Assembly: GCA_963712995.1 (NCBI GenBank)
Contig: CAVQKH010000030.1
Coordinates: forward strand, 496,001-560,000
Source: GCA-003244245 sp963712995
Lineage (GTDB): Bacteria; Actinomycetota; Actinomycetes; Mycobacteriales; Pseudonocardiaceae
DNA: 64,000 nt
Reading direction: 5' to 3'
In this document: positions 7,486-16,396 of the stretch, piece after piece
How the letters are laid out: every line of letters starts with the position of its first letter
Position numbering within the stretch: position 1 is the first letter of the stretch
Notes under the pieces: generated by a model
Told to the model about the DNA's origin: nothing
What the model saw: the letters and a program-made list of their open reading frames with translations, nothing else
The model's database searches: none
Made by a program: the position numbers and the translations under genes

Positions 7486-8163
7486 ATGCCAGCAGCAGTG
7501 GATGAGATAGTGGAGGCCGGTTGGGCCGGTGCGCTGGCCCCGGTGGCGGGTCAGGTGACCGCTGCGGGTGAGTTCCTCCGGGCCGAGATCGCCGCAGGGC
7601 GGCGCTACCTTCCCGCTGGCGCCAACATCCTGCGGGCCTTCACCCAACCGTTCGAGGCGGTGCGGGTGCTCATCGTCGGTCAGGACCCTTACCCGACACC
7701 GGGCCACGCGGTCGGGCTGTCCTTCTCGGTCGAACCGAGCGTGCGGCCGGTGCCGCGCAGCCTGGCCAACATCTTTCGGGAGTACAGCGACGACCTGGGG
7801 CTGCCCACCCCCTCCAGCGGTGATCTCAGCCCCTGGGCGCAGCGCGGCGTGCTGTTGCTTAACAGGGTGCTCACCGTCGAACCCGGGCGCCCGGGTTCGC
7901 ACCGCGGCAAGGGGTGGGAGCAGGTTACCGAGCAGGCCATCCGAGCGCTGGTGGCACGCCCCGCCCAACCATTGGTGGCGATCTTGTGGGGCCGGGACGC
8001 CGGGACGCTGCGCCCGATGCTCACCGACGTCCCGTGTATCGAGTCTGCGCACCCGTCACCGATGTCGGCTGACCGCGGGTTCTTCGGTTCCCGCCCGTTC
8101 AGCCGCGCCAACACCATGCTCGCCGAGCTGGGCGCCGATCCGGTCGACTGGACCCTGCCCTGA
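7486..8163 (+). CDS. ung: Uracil-DNA glycosylase, family 1
   Basis: Removes uracil from DNA. 225 residues with the catalytic GQDPYP (65-70, Asp67) and the minor-groove loop HPSPMSA (189-195, usually HPSPLSA), plus LLNRVLTVEPGRPGSH. Length is normal. The last bases and stop codon lie in a perfect 17-bp tandem duplication. Confidence 0.95.
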   Translation: MPAAVDEIVEAGWAGALAPVAGQVTAAGEFLRAEIAAGRRYLPAGANILRAFTQPFEAVRVLIVGQDPYPTPGHAVGLSFSVEPSVRPVPRSLANIFREYSDDLGLPTPSSGDLSPWAQRGVLLLNRVLTVEPGRPGSHRGKGWEQVTEQAIRALVARPAQPLVAILWGRDAGTLRPMLTDVPCIESAHPSPMSADRGFFGSRPFSRANTMLAELGADPVDWTLP

Positions 8164-8187
8164 CCCGGCACCTGCCCTGACCCGGCA
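8154..8187 (+). repeat. 17-bp perfect tandem duplication over the ung stop codon
   Basis: CCTGCCCTGACCCGGCA occurs at 8154-8170 and again at 8171-8187. The first copy supplies the last codons and TGA of ung. The duplication leaves the protein end unchanged. Confidence 0.9.
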
Positions 8188-8223
8188 ACAGCCCTGGGAA
8201 ATTGGGCCTCGGGAACGGGCCGG

Positions 8224-8415
8224 TCAACCTCGGGTGACTTTGCCTGCCTTCAAACAAGAGGTACAGACATTCAGCCGCCGACGTCGGCCAGAGCTGATGG
8301 CGGCCCGGACGGTCTGGATGTTCGGGTTCCACCGGCGATGGGTCCGCCGGTGCGAGTGCGAGACCGACATACCGAAGCCCGGTCCCTTGCCGCAGACATC
8401 GCACACGGCAGCCAC
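8224..8415 (-). CDS. rpmB: Ribosomal protein bL28, zinc-binding type
   Basis: Large-subunit protein of 63 residues: VCDVCGKGPGFGMSVSHSHR, RRWNPNIQTV and LNVCTSCLKAGKVTRG. Two CxxC pairs (CDVC and CTSC) mark the zinc-containing form. Actinobacteria often also carry a cysteine-free paralog elsewhere. The start is the GTG at 8415, preceded by AGGGAG; another GTG lies three codons upstream. It is transcribed away from the DAK2 gene. Confidence 0.93.
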   Translation of the reverse strand: MAAVCDVCGKGPGFGMSVSHSHRRTHRRWNPNIQTVRAAISSGRRRRLNVCTSCLKAGKVTRG

Positions 8416-8586
8416 GTCACACACTCCCTGGGGTCGTCACGAAGGGTGGCACGCCCGATCCCGGGCGGCCTGGTAAGGGTAACTCGGCGGCGCACGACAC
8501 TGTCAACCGGGGATGACCGTGCGACCGAGAGGTTGCGGAGGCGGTAATCTGCGGCAAAGTCCCGATGAAGGCGGTGAGAAGCCGCG

Positions 8587-10278
8587 GTGTTGCAGTCGCT
8601 TGACGGGGCGGCGGTCCGTCGTTGGGCAGCCACCTGCTGTGATGTGTTGGCGGCACACCGTGACGAGATCGACGCGCTCAACGTGTTCCCGGTCCCGGAC
8701 CAGGACACCGGCTCGAATCTGCTGGCCACCATGCGCGCCGGGCTGGAGGCGGTGCTCCAGGATCAGGGTGATGACCGGGACCTCCCGCCGGGTAGCACGG
8801 TCGCGGTGTTGGCCCGCGGCGCATTGTTGGGCGCCCGGGGCAACTCCGGGGTGATCCTGTCTCAGGTGCTGCGCGGGCTGGCGGAACCCCTGATCGGCGG
8901 CGACGCGGAGTCGCAGGCCCCGACCTGGGACGGTGCGAGGCTGCGGGAAGGCCTGCGCCGGGCGGATGAGCTGGCCATGGCGGCGGTGTCCGAGCCGGTG
9001 CCGGGGACGGTGCTGACCGTGCTGCACGCCGCGGCGCAGGCCGCCGCGGCGGTCCGTTCCGACGGATTCGGGGAGGTTGTGTCGGCGGCCACCGCCGCCG
9101 CGGCCGGCGCGCTCGCCGACACCCCCCGCCAGCTCGCCGCACTGGCCACGGCCGGTGTGGTGGACGCGGGCGGTCGCGGGTTGCTCCTGCTGCTGGAGGC
9201 GTTGCTGGCGGTGGTCGCCGAGCATCCTTGCGGGCGGCCCATCACCACCGTGAGCTGTGCCCACCCGGCGCACCCGTCGTCGGTGGCCCGGGACTGTGGT
9301 TCCCCGAACTACGGTGGTTCCCCGAACTACGGTGGTTCCCCGAACTACTGCGGTTCCCCGAACTACGAGTACGAAGTGATGTATCTTCTGGAGGGCGCCG
9401 ATGACGCCGGCGTGTTCGCCCTGCGTGCCGAGTTGGCTCAGCTGGGCGATTGCGTGGCGATCGTCGGCACCGGCCAGGCCTGGGACCGGTGGGTGGCACC
9501 GGTGTGGCGGGTACACGTGCACTGCTCCGATGTCGGCGCCGCGATCGAGGCGGGGGTGCGGGCTGGACGGCCGCATCGCATCACCGTGCTGCGCTTCGAC
9601 GATCAGGTTGCCGCCCGGAATCTGTCGGGAACCGGTCACGCGGTGCTCGTGCTGGTCACCGGAGCCGGGGTGGCGGAACTTTGCTGTCGCGAGGGCGTTG
9701 CCACTGCGCCGGCCACCAGCAGCGTTGCCGACGTTGTTGCGGTCCTGGCCGCCACCCGCGCACCGCACGTCACCGTGCTCGCGGAGCCGAGTGCGGCGAG
9801 CACAGCACAGATCGCGGCTGCTGCGGCCCAGACCACCGGTCAGCAGGTGGTGGTCCTACCGATCACGTCCGAGGTGCAGGTGCTGGCCGCGGTCGCGGTG
9901 CATGACTGTGCCCGAGACCCGGCGCAGGATCGGGTCGCCATGAATGATGCCGTGACCGCAACCCGATACGGGCAGCTCAGCGTGGCCCGGGTAAAGGAGC
10001 TGGCCGGGTCCGGGCGCTGCGAGCCGGGCGAAGTCCTGGGCGTGCTCGGCGACCAGACCGTCCTGATCGACCGCGATCCACTGGAGGCTGCGGGCGAGTT
10101 GGTGGCGCGCATGTTGTCCGTTGGCGGGGAGCTGGTGACCGTGTTGCTCGGGCGGGACGCGCCGGAGGGTTTCGCCGACGCGCTGGCGCAGCGGCTGGGC
10201 GCCGCGCATCCGGGGGTCGAACTGGTGGTCTATCCCGGTGACGTGCCGGAGCGCGTACTCCTGGTGGGGGTGGAGTGA
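8587..10278 (+). CDS. DAK2-domain protein, YloV/FakA-like
   Basis: 563 residues. The N-terminal DhaL/DAK2 nucleotide-binding domain (about 1-210) has NVFPVPDQDTGSNL (metal-binding Asp) and GARGNSGVILSQ. A linker with a tandem SPNYGG-type repeat spans about 238-260. The C-terminal DegV-associated region includes YLLEGADDAG, VWRVHVHCSDVGAAIEAG and VTVLLGRDAP. In Firmicutes, FakA phosphorylates fatty acids bound to FakB; that role here is inferred. The gene is fixed immediately before recG in actinobacteria; only 3 bases separate the stop from the recG GTG. The start is GTG 8587. Confidence 0.88.
   Translation: MLQSLDGAAVRRWAATCCDVLAAHRDEIDALNVFPVPDQDTGSNLLATMRAGLEAVLQDQGDDRDLPPGSTVAVLARGALLGARGNSGVILSQVLRGLAEPLIGGDAESQAPTWDGARLREGLRRADELAMAAVSEPVPGTVLTVLHAAAQAAAAVRSDGFGEVVSAATAAAAGALADTPRQLAALATAGVVDAGGRGLLLLLEALLAVVAEHPCGRPITTVSCAHPAHPSSVARDCGSPNYGGSPNYGGSPNYCGSPNYEYEVMYLLEGADDAGVFALRAELAQLGDCVAIVGTGQAWDRWVAPVWRVHVHCSDVGAAIEAGVRAGRPHRITVLRFDDQVAARNLSGTGHAVLVLVTGAGVAELCCREGVATAPATSSVADVVAVLAATRAPHVTVLAEPSAASTAQIAAAAAQTTGQQVVVLPITSEVQVLAAVAVHDCARDPAQDRVAMNDAVTATRYGQLSVARVKELAGSGRCEPGEVLGVLGDQTVLIDRDPLEAAGELVARMLSVGGELVTVLLGRDAPEGFADALAQRLGAAHPGVELVVYPGDVPERVLLVGVE
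9298..9366 (+). repeat. Four-copy 18-bp in-frame tandem repeat in the DAK2 gene
   Basis: The unit GGTTCCCCGAACTACGGT starts at 9298, 9316, 9334 and 9352; the third copy ends in TGC instead of GGT. It encodes GSPNYG-like units between the two halves of the protein. Copies are nearly identical, which points to recent slippage or expansion. Confidence 0.95.
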
Positions 10279-10281
10279 GCA

Positions 10282-12465
10282 GTGGCCGGCATGGGCGACC
10301 CGCTGGACCGGGTGATCGACGCGAACACGGCGGCGCTACTGGCCGAGCAGCTGGACATCCACACCGTCGGTGACCTGCTGCGGCACTACCCCCGCCGCTA
10401 CGCCGACCAGGGCCAGCTCACCCCGATCGCGCATCTCGCGCCGGGGGAGGACGTCACTGTGGTCGCCGAGATCCGTACGTGCACCTCGCGGCAGATGCAG
10501 ACCAAGAAGGGCACCATCCAGAACGTGGTGATCTGGGACGGTTCCCGCGAGCTGAACCTCACCTTCTTCAACCAGCACCGCGTGCTGCCTTGGAAGTTCA
10601 CCCGCGGCCGGAGGGCCTTGTTCGCGGGTCGGGTGAGCACCTACGGCAAGAAACGCGCCTTGCAGCTCACCCATCCGAGATTTCAGCTGCTCGACGAGAA
10701 CGCTGACGAGGTCGCCGAGTTCACCCGGTCGCTGCTACCGGTCTACCCCGCCACCAAGGACCTGACCTCCTGGACGATCCAGCTCTGTGTACGGCAGGTC
10801 GTTGACCTCCTGGATGACCCCGACGACCCGCTGCCGCCGTCCCTGCGCACGCAACACCGGCTGCTGGGGCTCGGCGCGGCGTTGCGGGCGGTGCACCGCT
10901 CCACCGAGCGTGCTGAGATCGCCGCCGCGCAGCGCCGGCTGAAGTGGGATGAGGCGATGGCGGTGCAGCTCACCCTGGCACGACGCCGTCAGCAGGTGGC
11001 CCGCCGTCCCGCTCCGGTCTGCCTGCGCCGGGACGGCGGGCTGGCTGCCGCGTTCGACGCGGCGTTGCCTTTCACGTTGACCGCCGGGCAGCTGTCAGTG
11101 GGCGAGCTGCTGGCCGCCGAGCTGGCCGGTGAGCACCCCATGAACCGGCTGTTGCAGGGCGAGGTCGGATCCGGCAAGACGGTGGTAGCGCTGCGCGCGA
11201 TGTTGCAGGTGGTGGACGCGGGGCGGCAGGCGGTGCTGCTGGCGCCCACCGAGGTACTGGCCGCGCAGCACGCCCGGTCCCTGCACGACATGCTGGGCGC
11301 GCACGGCCGGGCGGGCGAGCTCGGATCAGCCGAGCAGGCCACCCGGATCGCCCTGCTCACCGGGTCGTTGCCGGCCAGGGCCCGCAAGCAGGCGTTGCTG
11401 GACGCGGCCAGCGGCGCGGCTGGGATCGTGGTGGGTACGCACGCAGTGATCCAGGACCGGGTGTCCTTCGCCGACCTGGGCCTGGTGGTGGTCGATGAGC
11501 AGCACCGCTTCGGTGTTGAGCAGCGCGATGCGCTTCGTGCCAGGTCACTCGAGGGCGCCAGCCCGCACGTGCTGGTGATGACGGCGACTCCGATCCCGCG
11601 CACTGTCGCGATGACCGTCTACGGCGATCTGGAGGTCTCAGCGCTGCGCGAGCTGCCCCACGGTCGGTCCCCGATCTCGACCACGGTGGTGCCGGTCGGG
11701 GAGAAACCCGGCTGGCTGGACCGGGTGTGGCGGCGGATCACCGAAGAGGTTGCCGCCGGCCGGCAGGCCTACGTGGTGTGCCCGCGGATCGGGGGCGCCG
11801 ACGCGGCCGGTGAGGACGCGGCCGCGGGGGACGGCGGTGAATCCGACACCCGACCGCCGCTGGCGGTTCTGGAGCTGACTCCGCAGCTCGAGGAGGGTCC
11901 GCTGGCCCCGGTGCGGTTGGGGGTACTGCACGGCCGCCTGCCGGGCGAGGACAAGGACGCCGTGATGCGCTCCTTCGCCACCGGTGGGATCGACGTGCTG
12001 GTGGCCACCACCGTCGTCGAGGTCGGCGTGGACGTACCCAACGCCACTGTCATGGTGATCATGGACGCGCACCGGTTCGGGATCAGCCAGCTGCATCAGC
12101 TGCGCGGCCGGGTGGGCCGCGGTTCGCACCCCGGACTGTGCCTGCTGGTGACCGACTCACCGGAGGGCACCACCGCCCGGGAACGGCTCGACGCGGTCGC
12201 CGCCACCACCGACGGATTCGAGCTGGCCCGGCTGGACCTGGAGCTGCGCCGGGAAGGCGACGTGCTGGGCGAAGTGCAGTCCGGCCGCCGCTCCGGGCTC
12301 AAGCTGCTCTCGCTGCTTCGCGACGAGGACCTGATCAGCCAGGCGCGCCAGGCCGCTGCGCAGCTGGTCGATGCTGATCCCGAACTCACCGAATATCCGG
12401 AGCTGGCTCGGCTGGCCGCGGATCTGCTGGATGAGCAGCGCGCCCAGTTCCTCCATAAGGTGTGA
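10282..12465 (+). CDS. recG: ATP-dependent DNA helicase RecG
   Basis: Branch-migrating helicase for stalled forks and Holliday junctions. 727 residues: wedge domain at the N-terminus (about 60-150), Walker A GEVGSGKT near 292-299, Walker B DEQH (VVVDEQHRFG), motif III MTATPIPRT, TVVEVGVDVPNAT, and QLRGRVGR near 612. Length is normal. Start is GTG 10282, three bases after the upstream stop, so the two genes are probably co-transcribed. Confidence 0.96.
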   Translation: MAGMGDPLDRVIDANTAALLAEQLDIHTVGDLLRHYPRRYADQGQLTPIAHLAPGEDVTVVAEIRTCTSRQMQTKKGTIQNVVIWDGSRELNLTFFNQHRVLPWKFTRGRRALFAGRVSTYGKKRALQLTHPRFQLLDENADEVAEFTRSLLPVYPATKDLTSWTIQLCVRQVVDLLDDPDDPLPPSLRTQHRLLGLGAALRAVHRSTERAEIAAAQRRLKWDEAMAVQLTLARRRQQVARRPAPVCLRRDGGLAAAFDAALPFTLTAGQLSVGELLAAELAGEHPMNRLLQGEVGSGKTVVALRAMLQVVDAGRQAVLLAPTEVLAAQHARSLHDMLGAHGRAGELGSAEQATRIALLTGSLPARARKQALLDAASGAAGIVVGTHAVIQDRVSFADLGLVVVDEQHRFGVEQRDALRARSLEGASPHVLVMTATPIPRTVAMTVYGDLEVSALRELPHGRSPISTTVVPVGEKPGWLDRVWRRITEEVAAGRQAYVVCPRIGGADAAGEDAAAGDGGESDTRPPLAVLELTPQLEEGPLAPVRLGVLHGRLPGEDKDAVMRSFATGGIDVLVATTVVEVGVDVPNATVMVIMDAHRFGISQLHQLRGRVGRGSHPGLCLLVTDSPEGTTARERLDAVAATTDGFELARLDLELRREGDVLGEVQSGRRSGLKLLSLLRDEDLISQARQAAAQLVDADPELTEYPELARLAADLLDEQRAQFLHKV

Positions 12466-12490
12466 CGATTTATCCCATAAAGTCGTGACG

Positions 12491-12590
12491 GTCTTGCAGA
12501 AGGTTCTGCAGGCGCTTCTGCAGAAGTCTTTTGCGGAGGTCTTTTGCGGAGGGTTTTTGCAAACGTCTTTTGCAAACGTCTTTTGCAGAC
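12491..12590 (+). repeat. Degenerate 12-14-bp repeats after recG
   Basis: About eight copies of a unit around TCTTTTGC(A/G)(A/G)A(C/G) or its variant CTTCTGCAGAAG lie in 100 bp of low-GC sequence just after recG. The last three units are GTTTTTGCAAAC, GTCTTTTGCAAAC and GTCTTTTGCAGAC. CTTCTGCAGAAG is itself a perfect 12-bp palindrome. Small open frames across it are repeats and not convincing genes. A short inverted repeat TTTAT-CCC-ATAAA precedes it at 12469-12481. Confidence 0.8.
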
Positions 12591-12600
12591 GAGAGGTTTG

Positions 12601-12637
12601 ACGGGTACCCGCCGCCCCCTTGCCGGCGGGTACCCGT
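12601..12637. terminator. Strong bidirectional hairpin after recG
   Basis: ACGGGTACCCGCCG (12601-12614) pairs perfectly with 12624-12637 across a 9-base loop. It lies between convergent genes, recG and the AMP-binding fragment, so it can end both transcripts. Confidence 0.8.
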
Positions 12638-12645
12638 CCCCCGGC

Positions 12646-12984
12646 TCAGCGCAGCCGCAGCACGGCTGCCCAGAGCCCCCGAGACCCATCCATCAGTACC
12701 AGCGATGTGGTCTCAAGGTCGTTGGTGATCGTTTGATCCCGTTGCGCCGAGCCCACTACCAGCCAGGCGCCGGTCTGCGCGGCGATGGCTATGACCTCGG
12801 CTGCGGACAGTTGCGGGTTCACCGGCAACGCCAACGCACCCAGCCTCGTCACGCCGGCGAAGACCTCCGCAAAGCAGGGACCGTCGGCCAGCATCACCAG
12901 CACGCGGTCGTCCGGGTGCAGCCCGACCCCGACCAGCGCGGCGGTGACCGCCGCCGTCCGATCTGTCAGCTCGAAGGAACTCAT
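12646..12984 (-). pseudogene. N-terminal fragment of an AMP-dependent acyl-CoA synthetase/ligase
   Basis: 112 residues resembling the start of an adenylate-forming enzyme: ELTDRTAAVTAALVGVGL, PDDRVLVMLADGPCFAEVF and GVTRLGALALPVNPQLSAAE. It stops before the phosphate-binding T-S-G-T motif and lacks the whole catalytic part, so it cannot adenylate. The hairpin follows its stop immediately. It may be a relic of a longer gene or a small stand-alone protein; relic is more likely. Confidence 0.6.
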
Positions 12985-13169
12985 CAAACGACCACCGTGC
13001 AATAATGAAGCCTGTGTCGCCGGGACCTGCTTGTGATCTGATCGGCTAGTCACGCGTTCTATACTCTTGTACTCATACCGCCCATACATTCCCCAGTATT
13101 CCCCAGCACCTTGGGTGAGCAGCATGGGTGGTTCGACTGGAGAGATACTGGAAGGAGTCTGGAGGCGCT

Positions 13170-15431
13170 GTGGAGTTTCTGATTCTCGGTCCGCTGGAGG
13201 TACGGGACCAGCACCGGCGGATCGAGATCTCCAGCGCCAAGCAACGGCTTCTGCTGGCAGCGCTCGTGGTGCGGGCCAACGAGGTGGTCGCCGCCGACCG
13301 GCTGATCGAGGTGCTCTGGGGTGCCCAACCACCGGTCACTGCCGCCAACACCGTGCAGACCTACGTCTCGCACCTGCGCCGGGCACTGGAGCCTGATCGC
13401 ATGCCGCGCGTCCAGGGCGGGGTGCTGCGCACCCGCGGCCGCGGTTACGAGCTGACCATCCCGCCCGAGGCGATCGATGCCGTACGGTTCGAGCGGCTGG
13501 CCCGTGCTGGCCGCGACGCGCTGCCCGCTGCGCCCGAGCGGGCTGCTGAGGTCCTGCGCGCCGCGACCGCGTTGTGGCGTGGCGAGCCACTGGCCGAATT
13601 CGGTTTCGAGCTCTTCGCGCAGGCCGAGATCACCCGGCTGACCGAGCTGCGCGCCGCGGTGCTGGAGGACCGGATGGAGGCCGAGCTCGCGTTGGGCCGG
13701 CATGCGGCGCTGTGCTGCGAGTTGAGCCAGGCGGTTGCCGAGCAGCCGCTGCGGGAACGGCTGTGGTCCCAGCTCATCCGGGCGCTGTACCGCTCTGGGC
13801 GCCAGGCCGATGCGTTGGCCGCCTACACGCAGCTGCGCGAGCAGCTTGCCGAACAGCTCGGCATCGACCCGAGCCCCGAGCTGGTCCGGTTACACGAGGC
13901 TGTGCTGGCCCAGCGCCCGGAGCTGGATTGGCGATTGCCGCCAGTGGTGTCCGCCCGCGATGTGGTGGTGCCGGTGGAGTTGCCAGCCGCGGACCAGCTG
14001 TTGCCGATGGCGCGGAGCGCGCTGGCCGCGTACAACTGGCAGTGCGCCTTCGATCTGCTTTCCCGCGTCGATCAGGTGACGCCGCTGTCGGGGGATGACC
14101 TGGACGGCCTGGCCGAGGCGGCGTACTGGTTGGGGCGCTACCGCGAGGCGTTGCCGCTACGGCAGCGTGCCTGCCACGCCCACCTGCGGGCCGGTGACCA
14201 TCGCCGGGCTGCCGTTTCCGCGATCATCCTCACGATCTGGCACACGGGTTTTCAGCGGTTCGCGGTGGCCAGTGGCTGGTTCCAGCGCGCGCAACGGCTT
14301 CTTGCGGCCGAGCCCGAGTGCGCCGCGCACGGCTACCTGTCCTGGGGTGCGATGCTCATCGCGCTGCGAGCCGACGACCATGAGCAGCTGCTGGCCGCCT
14401 CCCGGTCGATGTACGAGATGGGCGTGCGGCACGGCGTCGCCGATCTGCAGGCCCTCGGGATGGTGTTCCAGGGCGCGGTGCTCATCCGCCGCGGGCAGCC
14501 GGTGGAGGGGCTGGCCCTGCATGACGAGGGAATGGTGATGGCCGTCGGTGGGGAGCTGGGCCAGCTCGCCACCGTGCAGGTCTTTTGCCAGGTCGTCCGC
14601 ACCTGTTGCGAGCTGGCCGACTATCGCCGGGCCCGCGAATGGGCCGACGCCATCGAGGACTGCTTCGAGCGCACCGGGCTGAACGCCTTTCCCGGCGACT
14701 GCGAGACCCACCGCATCTCGATCCTGATCAGCCGCGGCGCCTGGGCGCTCGCCGAGCAACTGGCCCACCAGGCCTGCGCCAGCACGCAGTGTTTCGACCC
14801 GGCCCACGCCGGTCTCGCCTTCGCCAGCATCGGTGAGATCCGGCTGCGAATCGGTGATCTCGTGACTGCTGAGGAGGCCTTCAACAAAGCCCAGGAACTG
14901 GGCGCCAGCCCGCTGCCCGGTCGGGCCCGGCTGGAGTTGCGGCGCGAGCGTCTGACCGAAGCCGCTGCGTTGATCAAGGAGGGGCTGGCCGGAAGCGGCT
15001 GGGATCGCTTGGAACGCAGCCGGCTACTTCCCGATCAGGTGATCATCGCGTTGGCCCTCGACGATCTCGATACAGCCCGTGCCGCGGTCACCGAATTGAC
15101 CGAGTCGGCGCGCACCTTCGGCAGCACTGCGCTGCTCGCGGCGGCCGAGAGCGCTCGTGGTCAGCTGGCGTTGGCCACCGGCGAGGAGTGCCCGCTGGCG
15201 TCGCTGCGCCGCAGCGTCGAGCTATGGCGGGAGGCTGAATCGCCTTACGAGAGCGCGCGGACTCAGGTATTGCTGGCCACCGCGCTGAAGCAGGCCGGCC
15301 AACTCAAGTCGGCTCGGGTGGAGCTGATCTGCGCCCGGACCGGCTTCGAGCGTCTCGGCGCCCAACTGGACGCTGAGGTCGTCGCTGACCTGCTGAGCAC
15401 GTTCCGAGATCCAGCCCGCCTAGATGGTTGA
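13170..15431 (+). CDS. SARP-family transcriptional regulator with TPR-like C-terminal region
   Basis: 753 residues. The OmpR-type winged helix (about 1-95) starts VEFLILGPLEV and includes KQRLLLAALVVRANEVVAADRLIEVLWG; the bacterial transcriptional activation domain follows (about 100-245, ADALAAYTQLREQLAEQLGIDPSPEL). The remaining 500 residues are helical repeats without the NB-ARC ATPase of AfsR. SARPs activate secondary-metabolite genes, but no such cluster is adjacent. Start GTG 13170 has GGAGG 5-9 bases upstream. The stop lies inside the inverted repeat of an IS982 element, so the original C-terminus may be lost. A T-rich stretch with ATACTCTTGTACTCATACC at 13055-13080 is a possible promoter zone. 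Confidence 0.9.
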   Translation: MEFLILGPLEVRDQHRRIEISSAKQRLLLAALVVRANEVVAADRLIEVLWGAQPPVTAANTVQTYVSHLRRALEPDRMPRVQGGVLRTRGRGYELTIPPEAIDAVRFERLARAGRDALPAAPERAAEVLRAATALWRGEPLAEFGFELFAQAEITRLTELRAAVLEDRMEAELALGRHAALCCELSQAVAEQPLRERLWSQLIRALYRSGRQADALAAYTQLREQLAEQLGIDPSPELVRLHEAVLAQRPELDWRLPPVVSARDVVVPVELPAADQLLPMARSALAAYNWQCAFDLLSRVDQVTPLSGDDLDGLAEAAYWLGRYREALPLRQRACHAHLRAGDHRRAAVSAIILTIWHTGFQRFAVASGWFQRAQRLLAAEPECAAHGYLSWGAMLIALRADDHEQLLAASRSMYEMGVRHGVADLQALGMVFQGAVLIRRGQPVEGLALHDEGMVMAVGGELGQLATVQVFCQVVRTCCELADYRRAREWADAIEDCFERTGLNAFPGDCETHRISILISRGAWALAEQLAHQACASTQCFDPAHAGLAFASIGEIRLRIGDLVTAEEAFNKAQELGASPLPGRARLELRRERLTEAAALIKEGLAGSGWDRLERSRLLPDQVIIALALDDLDTARAAVTELTESARTFGSTALLAAAESARGQLALATGEECPLASLRRSVELWREAESPYESARTQVLLATALKQAGQLKSARVELICARTGFERLGAQLDAEVVADLLSTFRDPARLDG

Positions 15432-16395
15432 TTCCGTGAAGATCGTGTGAGGTGTGTCGTTTTCGTGGATGTGGGCGGAGGGGTGTTCAAGATCAATGTG
15501 TGACGAAAGAGCTGAACGCCCTCCTGACCGCACTGTAGGTGTTGATCGACGATCACGTGGTTTCGGCTCGCACCGGTCGTGGCCGGGCATCCCTGCTCAG
15601 TGACAGCGAACTGATCACCTTGGCGGTGGCCCAGGTGGTGCAGGGCTACCACTGCGAACGCCGCTGGATTCGCCACATCCGCAGCAGCGCCGCGTGGCGT
15701 GCCCTGTTCCCCTATCAGCCGGATCAGTCGGGCTACCACAAGCGGCTCAAGGATGCCCAGCCGTTGCTGGGCAAGGCGATCCTCACCCTGGCCGCGCGCT
15801 GCCCGTCGTGGTTTGACGACCTGTGGATGACCGACGCCACCCCGGTGCCTTGTGGCATGTCTCGGGAGACGGTGCGACGGTCGGAGTTGGCCGGGCACGC
15901 CGGTTACGGCTACTGCGCCTCGCGCTCCCGCTACTACTGGGGACTCAAGCTCTACCTGGTCTGCACAGGAGACGGGATCCCATCATGTGGTGTCTGGCAC
16001 GCGAGGTGCTGGCCGCGCTGCTGGAACGCAACCACCACCTCATCCGTACCGGGCAGATCCTGCTGGCCGACAAGGGCTTCGCCTGCAACGAGTTCAAACA
16101 GCTCACCGAGGGGATGGGACTGTGTCTGCTGCGCCGGATCGAAAGGACGAGACATACCGCAACGGCAACCTCGGTGGCGTGCGCCAATGGATCGAGTCGG
16201 TCAACCAGACCCTCAAAGGCCAGCTCGACCTCGAAAGCCACGGCGGCAGAACTCTCGCCGAAGTGCTCACCCGCATCACCCAACGCCTCCTGGCCCTCGC
16301 CGCCGGGATCTGGCACAACTGGACTACCGGCGTCACCAGCAAACGATCACTGACCGCCTACGGCCACTAACACCAACTTCACGGAATCAACCATC
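15423..16395 (+). mobile_element. IS982-family insertion sequence, inactive
   Basis: Bounded by GATGGTTGATTCCGTGAAG at 15423-15441 and its exact reverse complement at 16377-16395 (19 bp). Inside is one broken IS982-type transposase. No target duplication is visible at the flanks. The left end contains the stop codon of the SARP gene. Confidence 0.8.
15500..16370 (+). pseudogene. IS982-family transposase, broken
   Basis: Pieces of one transposase in three frames: LLTAL-stop-VLIDDHV (TAG at 15536-15538 where a Tyr codon is expected), then SDSELITLAVAQVVQGYHCE, MTDATPVPCGMSRETVRRSE and AGYGYCASRSRYYWGLKLYL. A frame change near 15985 with loss of about ten residues leads to REVLAALLERNHHLIRTGQI and ILLADKGFACNEF. 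A second change near 16140 leads to GVRQWIESVNQTLKGQLDLE and IWHNWTTGVTSKRSL. The catalytic Asp motifs (TDATP, ADKGF) can be seen, but the gene cannot give a full protein. Confidence 0.85.
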
Positions 16396-16396
16396 C

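Noticed and set aside
9298..9366. CRISPR-like array
   Set aside because: The 18-bp units are directly tandem without spacers and are in frame within a coding gene. No CRISPR array or cas gene is seen in the window.
12531..12728. Small plus-strand frames across the repeat array after recG
   Set aside because: They encode only the repeats and cross the terminator hairpin; no start signal or family match.
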